64,000 nt of DNA from Strongylocentrotus purpuratus (lineage: Eukaryota > Echinodermata > Echinoidea > Camarodonta > Strongylocentrotidae): the NCBI RefSeq assembly GCF_000002235.5, contig NW_022145615.1, positions 34,418,594-34,482,593 on the forward strand, given 5' to 3'. The notes beneath the pieces are model-generated. The model was not told the DNA's origin. It did not search any database and saw only the letters and a list, made by a program, of their open reading frames with translations. The number at the start of each line of letters is the position of its first letter. Within the stretch, counting starts at the first letter, position 1. This document shows positions 34,505-43,461 of this stretch, piece by piece. The translations under genes were made by a program, and so were the position numbers.

Positions 34505-34720
34505 GGACCTTCTAGCTGTGTCCACGGGCCCGCTTAAGCGCCCCTTTTGTGCAGGGACAGATCGGGGGTCCAGAGGGCGGAGCCCCGGATGCTCTCGAGT
34601 TTTATTAATTCATAATCTTCAAGATGGTCTTAAGCAATATATACTATATCCTATCCATTGAAACTTGCACTGCCCCTTTTGCTTTATTTCGTTGGAAATC
34701 AATGCTCTTGCTCTGGACAA
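34505..34720. repeat. GGTCC/CTCGAG repeat unit, copy 1 left
   Basis: Contains GGGGGTCCAGAGGGCGGAGC, CGGATGCTCTCGAGTTTTAT, CTTCAAGATGGTC and TTCGTTGGAAATCAATGCTC. Related units lie at 39196-39480 and 54797-55560. It ends where copies 1 and 2 stop matching before the TLR. Confidence 0.65.
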
Positions 34721-34921
34721 CGTTGAACTGGTTTATGATCGATTTTTGCACTCTCGCAAACAATACCTTCTGTTCATCCAAGCGTGAACACATACCACAC
34801 AAAAATGATACTGAATGATTTGGGATAAAACACTTTTTCATACGATGTATAATAATTTACTGTGCATAGATGATTTTTTAAAATAAATAGCAATTTTCTA
34901 GGTGTAATTTTTTTTTAGACT

Positions 34922-35035
34922 CACACTGTAGAGTGGGTAAGAAGAGTTAATGCGTGTGACGAAATGTAGTGCTACTGTGCAAAGCAAATGCTTATTTGCT
35001 ATTTCACTATAATGCCATTATTTTAAATGAATGAC
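34922..35035 (-). repeat. Right arm of a ~110-bp inverted repeat pair
   Basis: Reverse complement of 30922-31030 with small differences. Both arms lie in sequence found only in copy 1 of the duplication. Confidence 0.8.
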
Positions 35036-35261
35036 ATAATGTTTGATGCATGTATCTTTACAGTTTTGAAATGATTTGAATTTGAATGAGACAGCATAAT
35101 TATAAAGACACACGTCACGTCGGATTCGCTTCATGTATAAACACTATAATCTCGACTCAAGGAATTGGTTTTGTTTGTGTAAACAAACGTCTAGTTACAA
35201 CCACGTGTCATGACACGCGATCTTCCATAAAAGTGTAGAAGTCACACTTTTTGATCTGTTA

Positions 35262-38021
35262 CTAAACTGGAATTACATTATTCATTTTCCTGTTAGCCCT
35301 CATGCTCTTCTGAAATTGTGCCCAGAAAAGTTCTTGTCCATCTTCATCATCATCAACCCACAGCAAGTAAGGTTTGTTCCGACTCAGCAACAGCCTTACA
35401 AGATACGGTAGGTGGTCATCATCGATATCCTCTAAGAATATGAGGATGACCTTCTCCAACTTGGTGTCATTCATATGCTCCACGGCCATACGCAGTTTGG
35501 TCATGAACCAGGTATCCTCCACTGACTGGTTGCTAAGCAACAAGACCGTCTTGAAGCTGTTCTCGATGACGTCGTAGATGGCGTTTAAGTAGAAAGACCC
35601 TGGATGGAGGCCACTATCCCCCCAAACAATATGCTCCAGATGTGGCATCCTCCCCTGCAGGAATGGCTTCATGCAATCGTTGATCCACCACTCATCATCT
35701 TCGCGGAACATGAGGTTAAGCTGATACTCGTAGTCCACATGACCTTGATTTTCAATGATTTCTTGATACCCAAAGATGGCCAACTTTAAGAGAAATAGTT
35801 TGTGGTTCAGCCACCAGCGCTTTAGGTATACGAGGACACTTAGCGACAGAACGGTCACGATTGCCAAAGATACACCTATGATAAGATAGATATTGACTCC
35901 GCAGTAATCTTTAGGATGGAACGACCAGATAGTCTGATTTTTTAGCGATTTGAATGAAGTACTAGAGCACCGAGTCTCACTTCTTTGATAGATTGTTGTA
36001 TTCATCTTGTCCAGCAATTCCCTGAACCACTCAAGTTGGCAGGTACACGTGAAAGGATTGTTCGCAATGATTAACACATTTAGACTTGTTGGTATTAGTG
36101 TAAAAGGATCTATCGTGGATATTTGATTATTCTGGAGGGATAGATACTTGAGACTGGGTATTCTAGAAAATAATTCCTTCTCGATTACTGTAATAGAGTT
36201 AAAATTCAGTTTCAGGGTACGTAAATTCTGTAAATCTTGAAAAGCTTTCTCAGGAATGATTTTAATAAAGTTTTCGGCCAATGAGAGATATGTTAGTAAC
36301 GTGAGATTCCTAAATATACCCGAGCCAAGTTCCTGTATACGACAGTCAGCCAGATCTAGCTCATGGAGATTCCAAAGTGTGGTAAATGCGTTAGGAACGT
36401 GGTGGAAAGCATAAAATAAGTTATGTTGAAGTTTAAGGGTGTGCAACGAGACTAGTCCTGAAAACAGCGATCTATTGCTTTTAAACTGGAATAGATCTTC
36501 GGCTTTGATTTTAGTTCTGGATAAGTTTAGAGTCCTCAGCGCCGACGTATGACTAAATTGGCTACGGGGAGTAATTTCCAAGCGACTAGCAAGATATGAC
36601 ATATCGAGGAATACTAGTTGATGCATGTTTCTGAAAGAACCAGTCATTGTGAATTTGACCAAATCCTTCATTATGATCTTTTCTAAAGAACTGGTTTCTT
36701 CAAAGGCATCATTGGATATTTTGAGAGGATTATTTCTGCTGAAATCAATAATTTTTAGATTTTTTAAACCAACGAATGTACATCTGTTCACGGAGTTGAG
36801 GTTGTTATAGGCTAAGTTAAGAGTTTGAAGATTTGTTGCGTTCCATGGTAAAATTTTGATTTCATGAATGTTGCTCTTATAGAATGTCAAAGTGCTGAGA
36901 CGGTGGCTTCCATCGAACCATTGAGGATCTAATACAGCAATGTCATTAAGTGATAAATTAATGCTCTCAAGCTTTTCGGCACAAGCAAAAGATCCTCGTG
37001 GAAGCGACTTAATTTTGTTTACAGAAAGTCCCAAATTGACCAGCGACTTCAATCCACAAAATGACTCATTATAAAGACTAGATAAATGATTGAATCCAAT
37101 GTCTAGTACCTGGAGCTTTTCGAAACCATCCAGGGCATACTTTGGAATAGTTATCAATTCGTTGTATTGAAGAAAAAGTTTTATTATACCTGGAAAAAGG
37201 TCTCTTGGTATTTTCGATGTATTCATGGGTACAATAGATTTTATTCCCGAGCAAGTTATGGTCGCTTTTACTATTACCTTGTTACCGAGAAAGGACTCGG
37301 CGTGGAATTTAGCCAAGGATATATTATTGATGAGAAGATTTACTGCTGGTAGATCTGTGAAAACGGCACGAGAGAGACTATTTATATCGTTACGATTCAA
37401 TTTGAATATTTCGAAGGAGCAATTTCGTAAAGCTACAAAATCTCCTTGCTCTAGTGATCTGACTTTATTAAAAGACAAATCAAAAAGTGACAAATTCTTA
37501 CATCCACATGCATCCTCCCCATCTTCTGCAAACTGAGAAGTTTTCAGATTGTTTCCAAAGATGCGAGGAATTTCCTTGAGTCTATTATGACGTAGGCTTA
37601 GCAAAGAAAGATGAACATTCTTCTCCAGTAGGGAAATGGGTAGGACACTGATACTGTTGTGATCGAGCATTAATACCTTTAGTAGCAGGAGATTATGAAA
37701 TGTTTTATTCTCAACGAGGTAGATGGAGTTATAACTAGCGTCTAATGTTTCTAGCTGTTGATAGTTCACGAACGATTTATCCAGGAGCATAGATATGTTA
37801 TTATCAGCAACGTTAAGGGACCGCAAGTCGTGTGGAAGATTCTGGGGAACCGATTTAAGACCGCGATATGAGCAATTTGCGCTATGGTCACTCGAGTTTA
37901 CCGAGCACGTATGATTAAGAGTTATGCTGGTGCTATCCATCACCACACCATATAGCAAAGGGAATCCACACAGTACTACGAAGCTTATTGCCTGAGCGTA
38001 CACAGCCATCATGAGTTCCAA
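35262..38021 (-). CDS. TLR: Toll-like receptor, intronless, 919 aa
   Basis: Order: signal peptide (about residues 1-26, hydrophobic FVVLCGFPLLYGV); a cysteine-containing N-terminal cap (CSVNSSDHSANC); about twenty leucine-rich repeats; one LRRCT cysteine cluster (CTCQLEWF..., about residues 654-707); a membrane helix at about 709-733; and a cytoplasmic TIR domain at about 763-919. In the TIR, the BB-loop Pro is kept (GDSGLHPG, about 801-808) and box 3 FW is at about 899-900. Box 1 is altered to YEYQLNLMFREDDEWW. A single C-terminal cap makes it the vertebrate-like (single cysteine cluster) type. Intronless genes of this type form a very large family in sea urchins and are thought to act in innate immunity through TIR adaptors; the ligand is unknown. 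The start gives MELMM; Met4 or Met5 could also serve. It lies between two repeat units and is absent from the paralogous cassette. Confidence 0.95.
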   Translation of the reverse strand: MELMMAVYAQAISFVVLCGFPLLYGVVMDSTSITLNHTCSVNSSDHSANCSYRGLKSVPQNLPHDLRSLNVADNNISMLLDKSFVNYQQLETLDASYNSIYLVENKTFHNLLLLKVLMLDHNSISVLPISLLEKNVHLSLLSLRHNRLKEIPRIFGNNLKTSQFAEDGEDACGCKNLSLFDLSFNKVRSLEQGDFVALRNCSFEIFKLNRNDINSLSRAVFTDLPAVNLLINNISLAKFHAESFLGNKVIVKATITCSGIKSIVPMNTSKIPRDLFPGIIKLFLQYNELITIPKYALDGFEKLQVLDIGFNHLSSLYNESFCGLKSLVNLGLSVNKIKSLPRGSFACAEKLESINLSLNDIAVLDPQWFDGSHRLSTLTFYKSNIHEIKILPWNATNLQTLNLAYNNLNSVNRCTFVGLKNLKIIDFSRNNPLKISNDAFEETSSLEKIIMKDLVKFTMTGSFRNMHQLVFLDMSYLASRLEITPRSQFSHTSALRTLNLSRTKIKAEDLFQFKSNRSLFSGLVSLHTLKLQHNLFYAFHHVPNAFTTLWNLHELDLADCRIQELGSGIFRNLTLLTYLSLAENFIKIIPEKAFQDLQNLRTLKLNFNSITVIEKELFSRIPSLKYLSLQNNQISTIDPFTLIPTSLNVLIIANNPFTCTCQLEWFRELLDKMNTTIYQRSETRCSSTSFKSLKNQTIWSFHPKDYCGVNIYLIIGVSLAIVTVLSLSVLVYLKRWWLNHKLFLLKLAIFGYQEIIENQGHVDYEYQLNLMFREDDEWWINDCMKPFLQGRMPHLEHIVWGDSGLHPGSFYLNAIYDVIENSFKTVLLLSNQSVEDTWFMTKLRMAVEHMNDTKLEKVILIFLEDIDDDHLPYLVRLLLSRNKPYLLWVDDDEDGQELFWAQFQKSMRANRKMNNVIPV

Positions 38022-39113
38022 CCAACAGGTCGCTGATACTGGATTGATGTGAGAAAAACTGAAGGAAAATCGAAGTAGTATTCTGTCCTTAAAGATGATT
38101 ACGATGAGTCAGCCTTTTTGTTCGTAAAATGAAACCTAGGCCTATCGAGAGATATCCACGGTAGAACGATGAAGTTTTTGCGGCTGCTGTAGAAATCGTG
38201 TTTCATGCCTTCTCAAAATGCGTTCGTTTATTTGTTTTAGTTGAATGATAAGATAGTATTTTTTTGTATCACATATCCAGAATATCACCACTTGATGAAA
38301 TAGTTCGAGTAATTTAGGCACTATTTCTACCTTTAGACTACCAAGCTGCTCTAAGATTGACTGGATGGTCTTTATTTGCTTCCAGAGAAGGTAGATAGGC
38401 CAAGTCCTGGACTACAACAGAGAGATAAATAACTATCTGCAGGAATATGAACATTCAGTTGTTCCTATACGACTGCGCTCTTGACTGTCCCTCTGGGTTC
38501 CTTTCGTTCATTTATACTATAGGGTATGCGCTATTCAGTCTCAGATCTCTGTTGACTCATTTCCAGCTTTGTCATTTTTCTTTGACTTTTGAAACAAGCA
38601 CCTAAATTCCTTTCGCCAAATGTGCATTGTCTATGAACATGTTACAACATGAAATGAAGCATCGGTTAAGCCACGTGGTCAGAGAGAAGAAAACAAAATT
38701 AATCGGGCGGTCGTTTACAGATAAGGAAATGACGATGCTTAATATTGAGCAAACGAGGAACTGGGATTCATAGTTTTCAAGAGGAGAAAAAACACCCCAT
38801 ATATTTAATCAAATTGATTTAATGTTTTTGTGTCTCATTATTTCAAGAAACAATTACTTTACGGCCTGTGGCTATCATTCTTGGCTTTTATCTGGTATTT
38901 ATAGGCAATTTTCAAGTTTCGATATAATACAATTACTTTTGCCGAACAATTATCTTGTCTTGAGCAATAATATTTATCAAGTGTAATGCGACATGCTACG
39001 CTTGTGTGTTTGACTTACGTTCAGGGGCGTTCGGGGGTCTAAGGAGGGTCTTGAAAAATTGCATTTTACGCCTTTCCATGATATCTATATGATTTCTCAG
39101 CAAATTGTTCGTG

Positions 39114-39151
<38 letters not shown>

Positions 39152-39195
39152 CACACACACACGCACACGCATTCTCATAACACACGCACTTTCTC
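38022..39195. other. TLR upstream region
   Basis: Likely holds the TLR promoter and 5' UTR (the gene reads leftwards), but no TATA box or factor site is convincing. It ends in an (AC)n run at 39116-39170. Confidence 0.4.
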
Positions 39196-39480
39196 TCTCT
39201 CCTAAGGACAATTTTGTAGGACAAAGAGTTGTCTTGGATTATAGATCCAGGGTAACGGATGGGGTCCTTGGGGCCCGCTTTAGCGCCCTTGTCGGCGGTC
39301 CAGCTAGGGGCGGACGCTCTTAACTTTTTTACAATCTAGAACCTTCAACATGACCGTCTCGAGCAATAGAAAGTGAAATTTTTACCTTGAAATTCACACA
39401 TCCCCTATCATTTCTTTTCGTTAGAAATCATCTCCCTTTCTCTCTTAAAGACAATTTAACAGAACTATTTTTGTTGTACT
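39196..39480. repeat. GGTCC/CTCGAG repeat unit, copy 1 right
   Basis: Contains AGGACAAAGAGTTGTCTTGG, GGGGTCCTTGGGGCCCGC, GGCGGTCCAGCTAGGGGCGG and ACCGTCTCGAGCAATAG. It is equivalent to 55284-55560 in copy 2 and restores the match between copies after the TLR. Confidence 0.65.
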
Positions 39481-39565
39481 GTTCTAGTTTCGTTCGAAGT
39501 ATTCGTAGGCACATGTTGTTCCAACTCATCGTCGATGTAATCTGTTTGTGTACAATGTTACAGTT

Positions 39566-40690
39566 TCAGGTCCTTCTTTTTTCTTTCTTTCTCTCTCTCT
39601 CTCTCTCTGTCTGTCTCTCCTTTTCCTCCTCAGAACAATAACAGCAAAAGGTCCTTTTGAAGACCACTTGGAAGTTAGGATGCTTGAATCCGTAGATGAT
39701 CGGACTGACTGCGCTATTTGCCGGTAATAACACGATACTGTAGAGTGTGAACACGCTAGTGCCGGGGATGAGCCGATTTATACTGGTTGCTAGGAAACAG
39801 AAGACAAAGACACATACGACCATAAAGAGATTCTTAGTGATCTGGATTTCCTTTCGCTTAATAGATTGGATCATGGGTGGACACGATTCTCGAGATACAG
39901 ATGAATCCTTGCTCTGTGATGCATGTGAACTGGTGTCTCTCTTGATGTCATACTTGTCTCGAAAGTGTTTATTGTGTTGCAAAACATGACACAAAATAAG
40001 AACGTAGAATATTACGGTTAGCGTCAAGATAACGGCCATTCCAGTTCCTTGTAAAGTGACATAATAATAGTCAAGCGGGTTTGTGTCTGTTGACCAACAT
40101 AGGCTGTAGTATTGAGAATAGCCAAGTGTCCCCATTCCTAGAAGAGTGGGTACGACCGTCAACGCGGCAGACCCAATCCAGATGATCGCCACTACTGTGG
40201 CGAGTTTCTTAGGAGAGTGGATGCCCCGTTGACCACGGACGAACTTAGTGATGACGTACCAGCGGACGATGGCTATGACGACTAGAGTCGAGGAGCTACA
40301 GCAAATACAAGTGACAGCGACCCCTGCAACCGTTGCGCAGACAAAATCATGTAGAGGATATCCTTCTGTTTGACTTAGAAGCCCCACAACCTGGAATGGA
40401 ATGCAGAGACACGTTACCAAATCAGCGAAAGCCAGATTGACCACCAGTATGTTCGTGATCGTACGAAGTTTCTTGGCGACGACGACGGCGATGATGACGA
40501 GGATATTACCCAACAGACCGATCAGTGTCAATCCAATCAAGACTGATGCAACAATAGCTCGATGATGGAAAGGTATGTTATACACTTCTTGTCCTCTGCG
40601 AGTTTCTGTTCCCGTTTCTAAACTCTTCCCATCTATCTCCGTAGCTTCTATTGTGAAGTAATCAAAATGAAGCTGTGACGTGTTTTCCAT
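39566..40690 (-). CDS. Rhodopsin-class GPCR 1, intronless, 374 aa
   Basis: Seven hydrophobic helices. GN at 61-62 (TM1), NLAFAD at 85-90 (TM2), Cys118 and Cys198 for the extracellular disulfide, and W171 (TM4). The DRY motif is VRW (Arg143 kept). TM6 has FCFLATS in place of CWxP. TM7 has SPIIY (329-333) where NPxxY is usual. There is an N-glycosylation site at NTS (3-5). The C-terminal tail after residue 354 is a Glu/Arg/Lys run encoded by a (TC)n microsatellite. It is an orphan receptor of the lineage-specific, intronless kind common in sea urchins; the ligand cannot be read from sequence. The start ATG at 40690 overlaps the stop of a six-codon uORF. Paralogue at 55686-56780. Confidence 0.92.
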   Translation of the reverse strand: MENTSQLHFDYFTIEATEIDGKSLETGTETRRGQEVYNIPFHHRAIVASVLIGLTLIGLLGNILVIIAVVVAKKLRTITNILVVNLAFADLVTCLCIPFQVVGLLSQTEGYPLHDFVCATVAGVAVTCICCSSSTLVVIAIVRWYVITKFVRGQRGIHSPKKLATVVAIIWIGSAALTVVPTLLGMGTLGYSQYYSLCWSTDTNPLDYYYVTLQGTGMAVILTLTVIFYVLILCHVLQHNKHFRDKYDIKRDTSSHASQSKDSSVSRESCPPMIQSIKRKEIQITKNLFMVVCVFVFCFLATSINRLIPGTSVFTLYSIVLLPANSAVSPIIYGFKHPNFQVVFKRTFCCYCSEEEKERQTERERERKKEKRRT

Positions 40691-40710
40691 TATTGCGACG
40701 TGTTTTCCAT
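40690..40710 (-). promoter_or_regulatory. uORF (MENTSQ-stop) overlapping the GPCR 1 start
   Basis: The 20 bp around the start codon are duplicated. The upstream ATG (40708-40710) reads six codons identical to the receptor's own N-terminus and then TAA (40692-40690), whose last A is the first base of the main ATG (TAATG). Copy 2 has only one ATG here. Confidence 0.85.
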
Positions 40711-41966
40711 TATTTCAACGTATAATATGTTTTGGGAATTTCAGAACCAGTTTCAAAAGCTGCAGATTTCGTGCGATTTTTCACCTCAATGAAACACTAA
40801 AGCATTGACTTGTGAACGAAGAATGGTACTCAGCGCTTTATATCACCAGGAAAGAGCTTCACGGTACCAGCTAAGATAATGATTAATATTATTATATCGA
40901 CGCCTCCTCTTCTTCGCTTCCTACATACTTGACAAGTACATGTAGCCATATTCATTCTGATTGGTTAGTTGCAACGTAGTTGCATGAACCTTCATTTACT
41001 AAATGTTGCATATTGATGATTATTTTTCCAATTATATATTTTTGCTCTTCCAACACCGATTTGTGAAGCAATCATCCTAACCCGGTCGCCGGTTTCATGA
41101 ATCCTTAATGGGTTCTAAGTAATTCTTCATTGAATAGCACGGCGCATTATAAAACATCGCTCTATTAATATTTTAGATTAACTGTCAATTTGCAATCTCC
41201 TAAGAACAGGCACTAAATTATTAATAATGAATAAACGAAATCACCTCTTTTGGCATGAGAGAGAGAAAAGGGGAGGAGTGGATTGGGAGAGATGGAGAGA
41301 GAAAGAAGGAGGGGAGGGGAAGGGAGGCAGAGGGGGGGGGGGAGGGGCGAGATGATAGCCCATTTTTAATGTGAACTTCAAAGAGAATATAAGATTACTG
41401 CGATAATACTTCCATTCGTGTGGGGAAAGGGTTTTTTGGATCAAACTTCCTCAGTAACCTTTTTCTTCCAATGAATACCCACTCTCTCCTTGAGTAAAAA
41501 ATACCATGAATATGCCAACGGAAGTCGTCGACAACTGCTAAAACTTACACAGCTAATTTCACGAAATTAAAAAGAAAATTGATGGTCTATTCATGATTTA
41601 AAATTTCTAAAAGTGCAGTTAATTTTAATAATGGGTTTCAGCCGATTGGCTCCATTAATCAACGGTGTTGATTATTCTACTGTCCCCTTCACCCAATTCA
41701 AATGACCTCTTTCAATATTTGATAGCTTCACAGTGCTTCCGAGTGACATTTATTAAAATGAGGATTTTTGTTTACATTAAATTTGAAATCAGACTTTGAA
41801 TTTGTGTTCAGAAGCAATTTCGTGGTTTATCTGCATTGCACTTTCATCGCTTTGTTTGTTTGTTTGTTTGTTTTGAATATCAAATAGCTGGTTTTGTTTG
41901 TTTGTTTGTTTGTTTTACCTGACTGGTAAGAAAGCATGTTTATGCGTGTAAGTATGCAACCAGGGG
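40711..41966. other. GPCR 1 upstream region and copy-1-only insert
   Basis: 40711-41246 matches the copy 2 upstream region (56781-57570) and probably holds the promoter. 41247-41966 has no counterpart there; it includes GA-rich sequence at 41258-41350 and two (TTTG)n runs at 41851-41915. Confidence 0.5.
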
Positions 41967-42078
41967 ACCGACGGCTATGGACTTGGTAATTATAGGGCAC
42001 TAGCTCATTATAGGTTTCGAACACGAGACCTCCCGGCTTCGAGACAACAGCTCTACCACTGATCCATCGCGCCTCACT
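41965..42078 (-). mobile_element. tRNA-derived SINE fragment (copy 1)
   Basis: On the - strand: GGCGCGATGGATCAGTGG-like head with an A-box, then GTGTTCGAAACC as a B-box. The 3' acceptor strand of a tRNA is missing, so it is not a tRNA gene. Confidence 0.6.
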
Positions 42079-42177
42079 CTTTCTTTATCTTATGGATTTG
42101 ATATATACATCGAGTGTAAGTTTATTGGCAGCGAACCATCTAGGCACCACTCTTATTCCGATGTCTAAGCGGACACT

Positions 42178-42578
42178 TTTTTTTTTTTTTTTGGTCTCGA
42201 AATTTGAAAATTTGACTTTTTTTTTTCGTTGGGGGGGTCACTTTACGTTAGCCGTGGGCATAATTTTTTTTAATTTTTTTTTTAATTAAAACAAAACAAA
42301 AACAAAACAAAACAAAACAAAACAAACAAAGGGGGGGGGGGGTTTTAGTTTTTTTTAGGGGAGTTTACACACATAAAAATACCAAAGGGGGGGGGGTTGA
42401 ACCCCCAACCCCCCCCCCCCCCCCCCCTGCGTACGCCCCTGGTCCTTCGTCATGAGCAGACTGGATTTCTGTAACAGTCTACTTTTTTTTTTTTTTTGGT
42501 CTCGAAATTTGAAAATTTGACTTTTTTTTTCGTTGGGGAGGGGGGGGGGGGGGTAAGGTCACTTTACGTTAGCCGTGG

Positions 42579-42610
<32 letters not shown>

Positions 42611-42788
42611 ATTAAAAAAAACAAAAACAAAACAAAACAAAAAAAACAAAGGGGGGGTTTAGTTTTTTTTTAGGGGGGTTTACACACATAAAAATACCAA
42701 AGGGGGGGTTTGAACCCCCAACCCCCCCCCCCCTGCGTACGCCCCTGGTCCTTCGTCATGAGCAGACTGGATTTCTGTAACAGTCTAC
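42178..42788. repeat. 305-bp tandem duplication rich in homopolymers
   Basis: GGTCTCGAAATTTGAAAATT occurs at 42193 and 42498. Each unit runs through T, A/C (AAAAC)n, G and C homopolymers to GCGTACGCCCCTGGTCC and the first ~40 bp of the LINE fragment. Confidence 0.85.
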
Positions 42789-43455
42789 TGTATGGTCTCC
42801 CTAAGAATAAGATTCGCAAGCTCCAAACCCTACAAAATGCTGCAGCTAGAATCATCCCAAGAGCCCCACGCATACCCGATACTTCACACCTTCTTCATGA
42901 TCTTCACTGGCTCCCAATCGAAAAGAGAATAATCTTCAAAATTCTGCTCATCACTTTCAAAGCCCAGAACGACATGAGTCCTGCCTACATCTCAGATATG
43001 ATTTCACCTTATGTTCCTGCACGCACACTCAGATCTTCAGCCCAGCACCTCCTGCAAGTTCCTCGTCACTCAACTCATTTCTACGACAACAGGGCTTTTG
43101 AAGTGGCTGCCCCAACTCTCTGGAATTCGCTCCCTCTGCATAACCGTCAAGCTCCCACACGACAGACTTTCAAAACCCTTCTTAAAACTTACCTGTTTCG
43201 TTTGTAATTTTTGACATTACTTTTCATCTATGTATTATAATTGAATATGCTACTCTAATTGATTTGTCATAGGTATTTGCTATTTGTATTAACTTTGCCC
43301 GCAATGAATTCTCTTAGCTACATGTCTTTAGTTTAAGGTCTTTATATTTCGTTCTTAATTTGTAACTATTTAAATATACTTGTACTTGATTGTTTTTTAC
43401 TTTGTAAAGCGCATAGAGAAACTTCAGTTTATTATGCGCTCAATAAATCTATCTT
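42740..43455 (+). mobile_element. 5'-truncated L2/CR1-type LINE, 3' end
   Basis: A frame from about 42749 to 43207 encodes the end of a reverse transcriptase C-terminal region: [53 protein letters not shown] and a final [15 protein letters not shown]. The 3' UTR ends TTTGTAAAGCGCATAGAG ... ATGCGCTCAATAAATCTA and a short (ATCTTTTATT) tail. Catalytic RT motifs are missing, so it is inactive. Family named from recalled similarity. Confidence 0.88.
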
Positions 43456-43461
43456 TTATTA

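Larger units (their letters stand above)
29945..42165. repeat. Segmental duplication, copy 1 (contains TLR and GPCR 1)
   Basis: Matches 51205-57757 in the same order and orientation. Blocks: 29945-30920 to 51205-52045; 31441-33560 to 52062-54795; 34587-34710 to 54797-54920; 39197-41246 to 55284-57570; 41967-42165 to 57573-57757. Segments present only here are 30922-31440, 33562-34586, about 34720-39195 (with the TLR) and 41247-41966. Matching was by eye. Confidence 0.85.
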
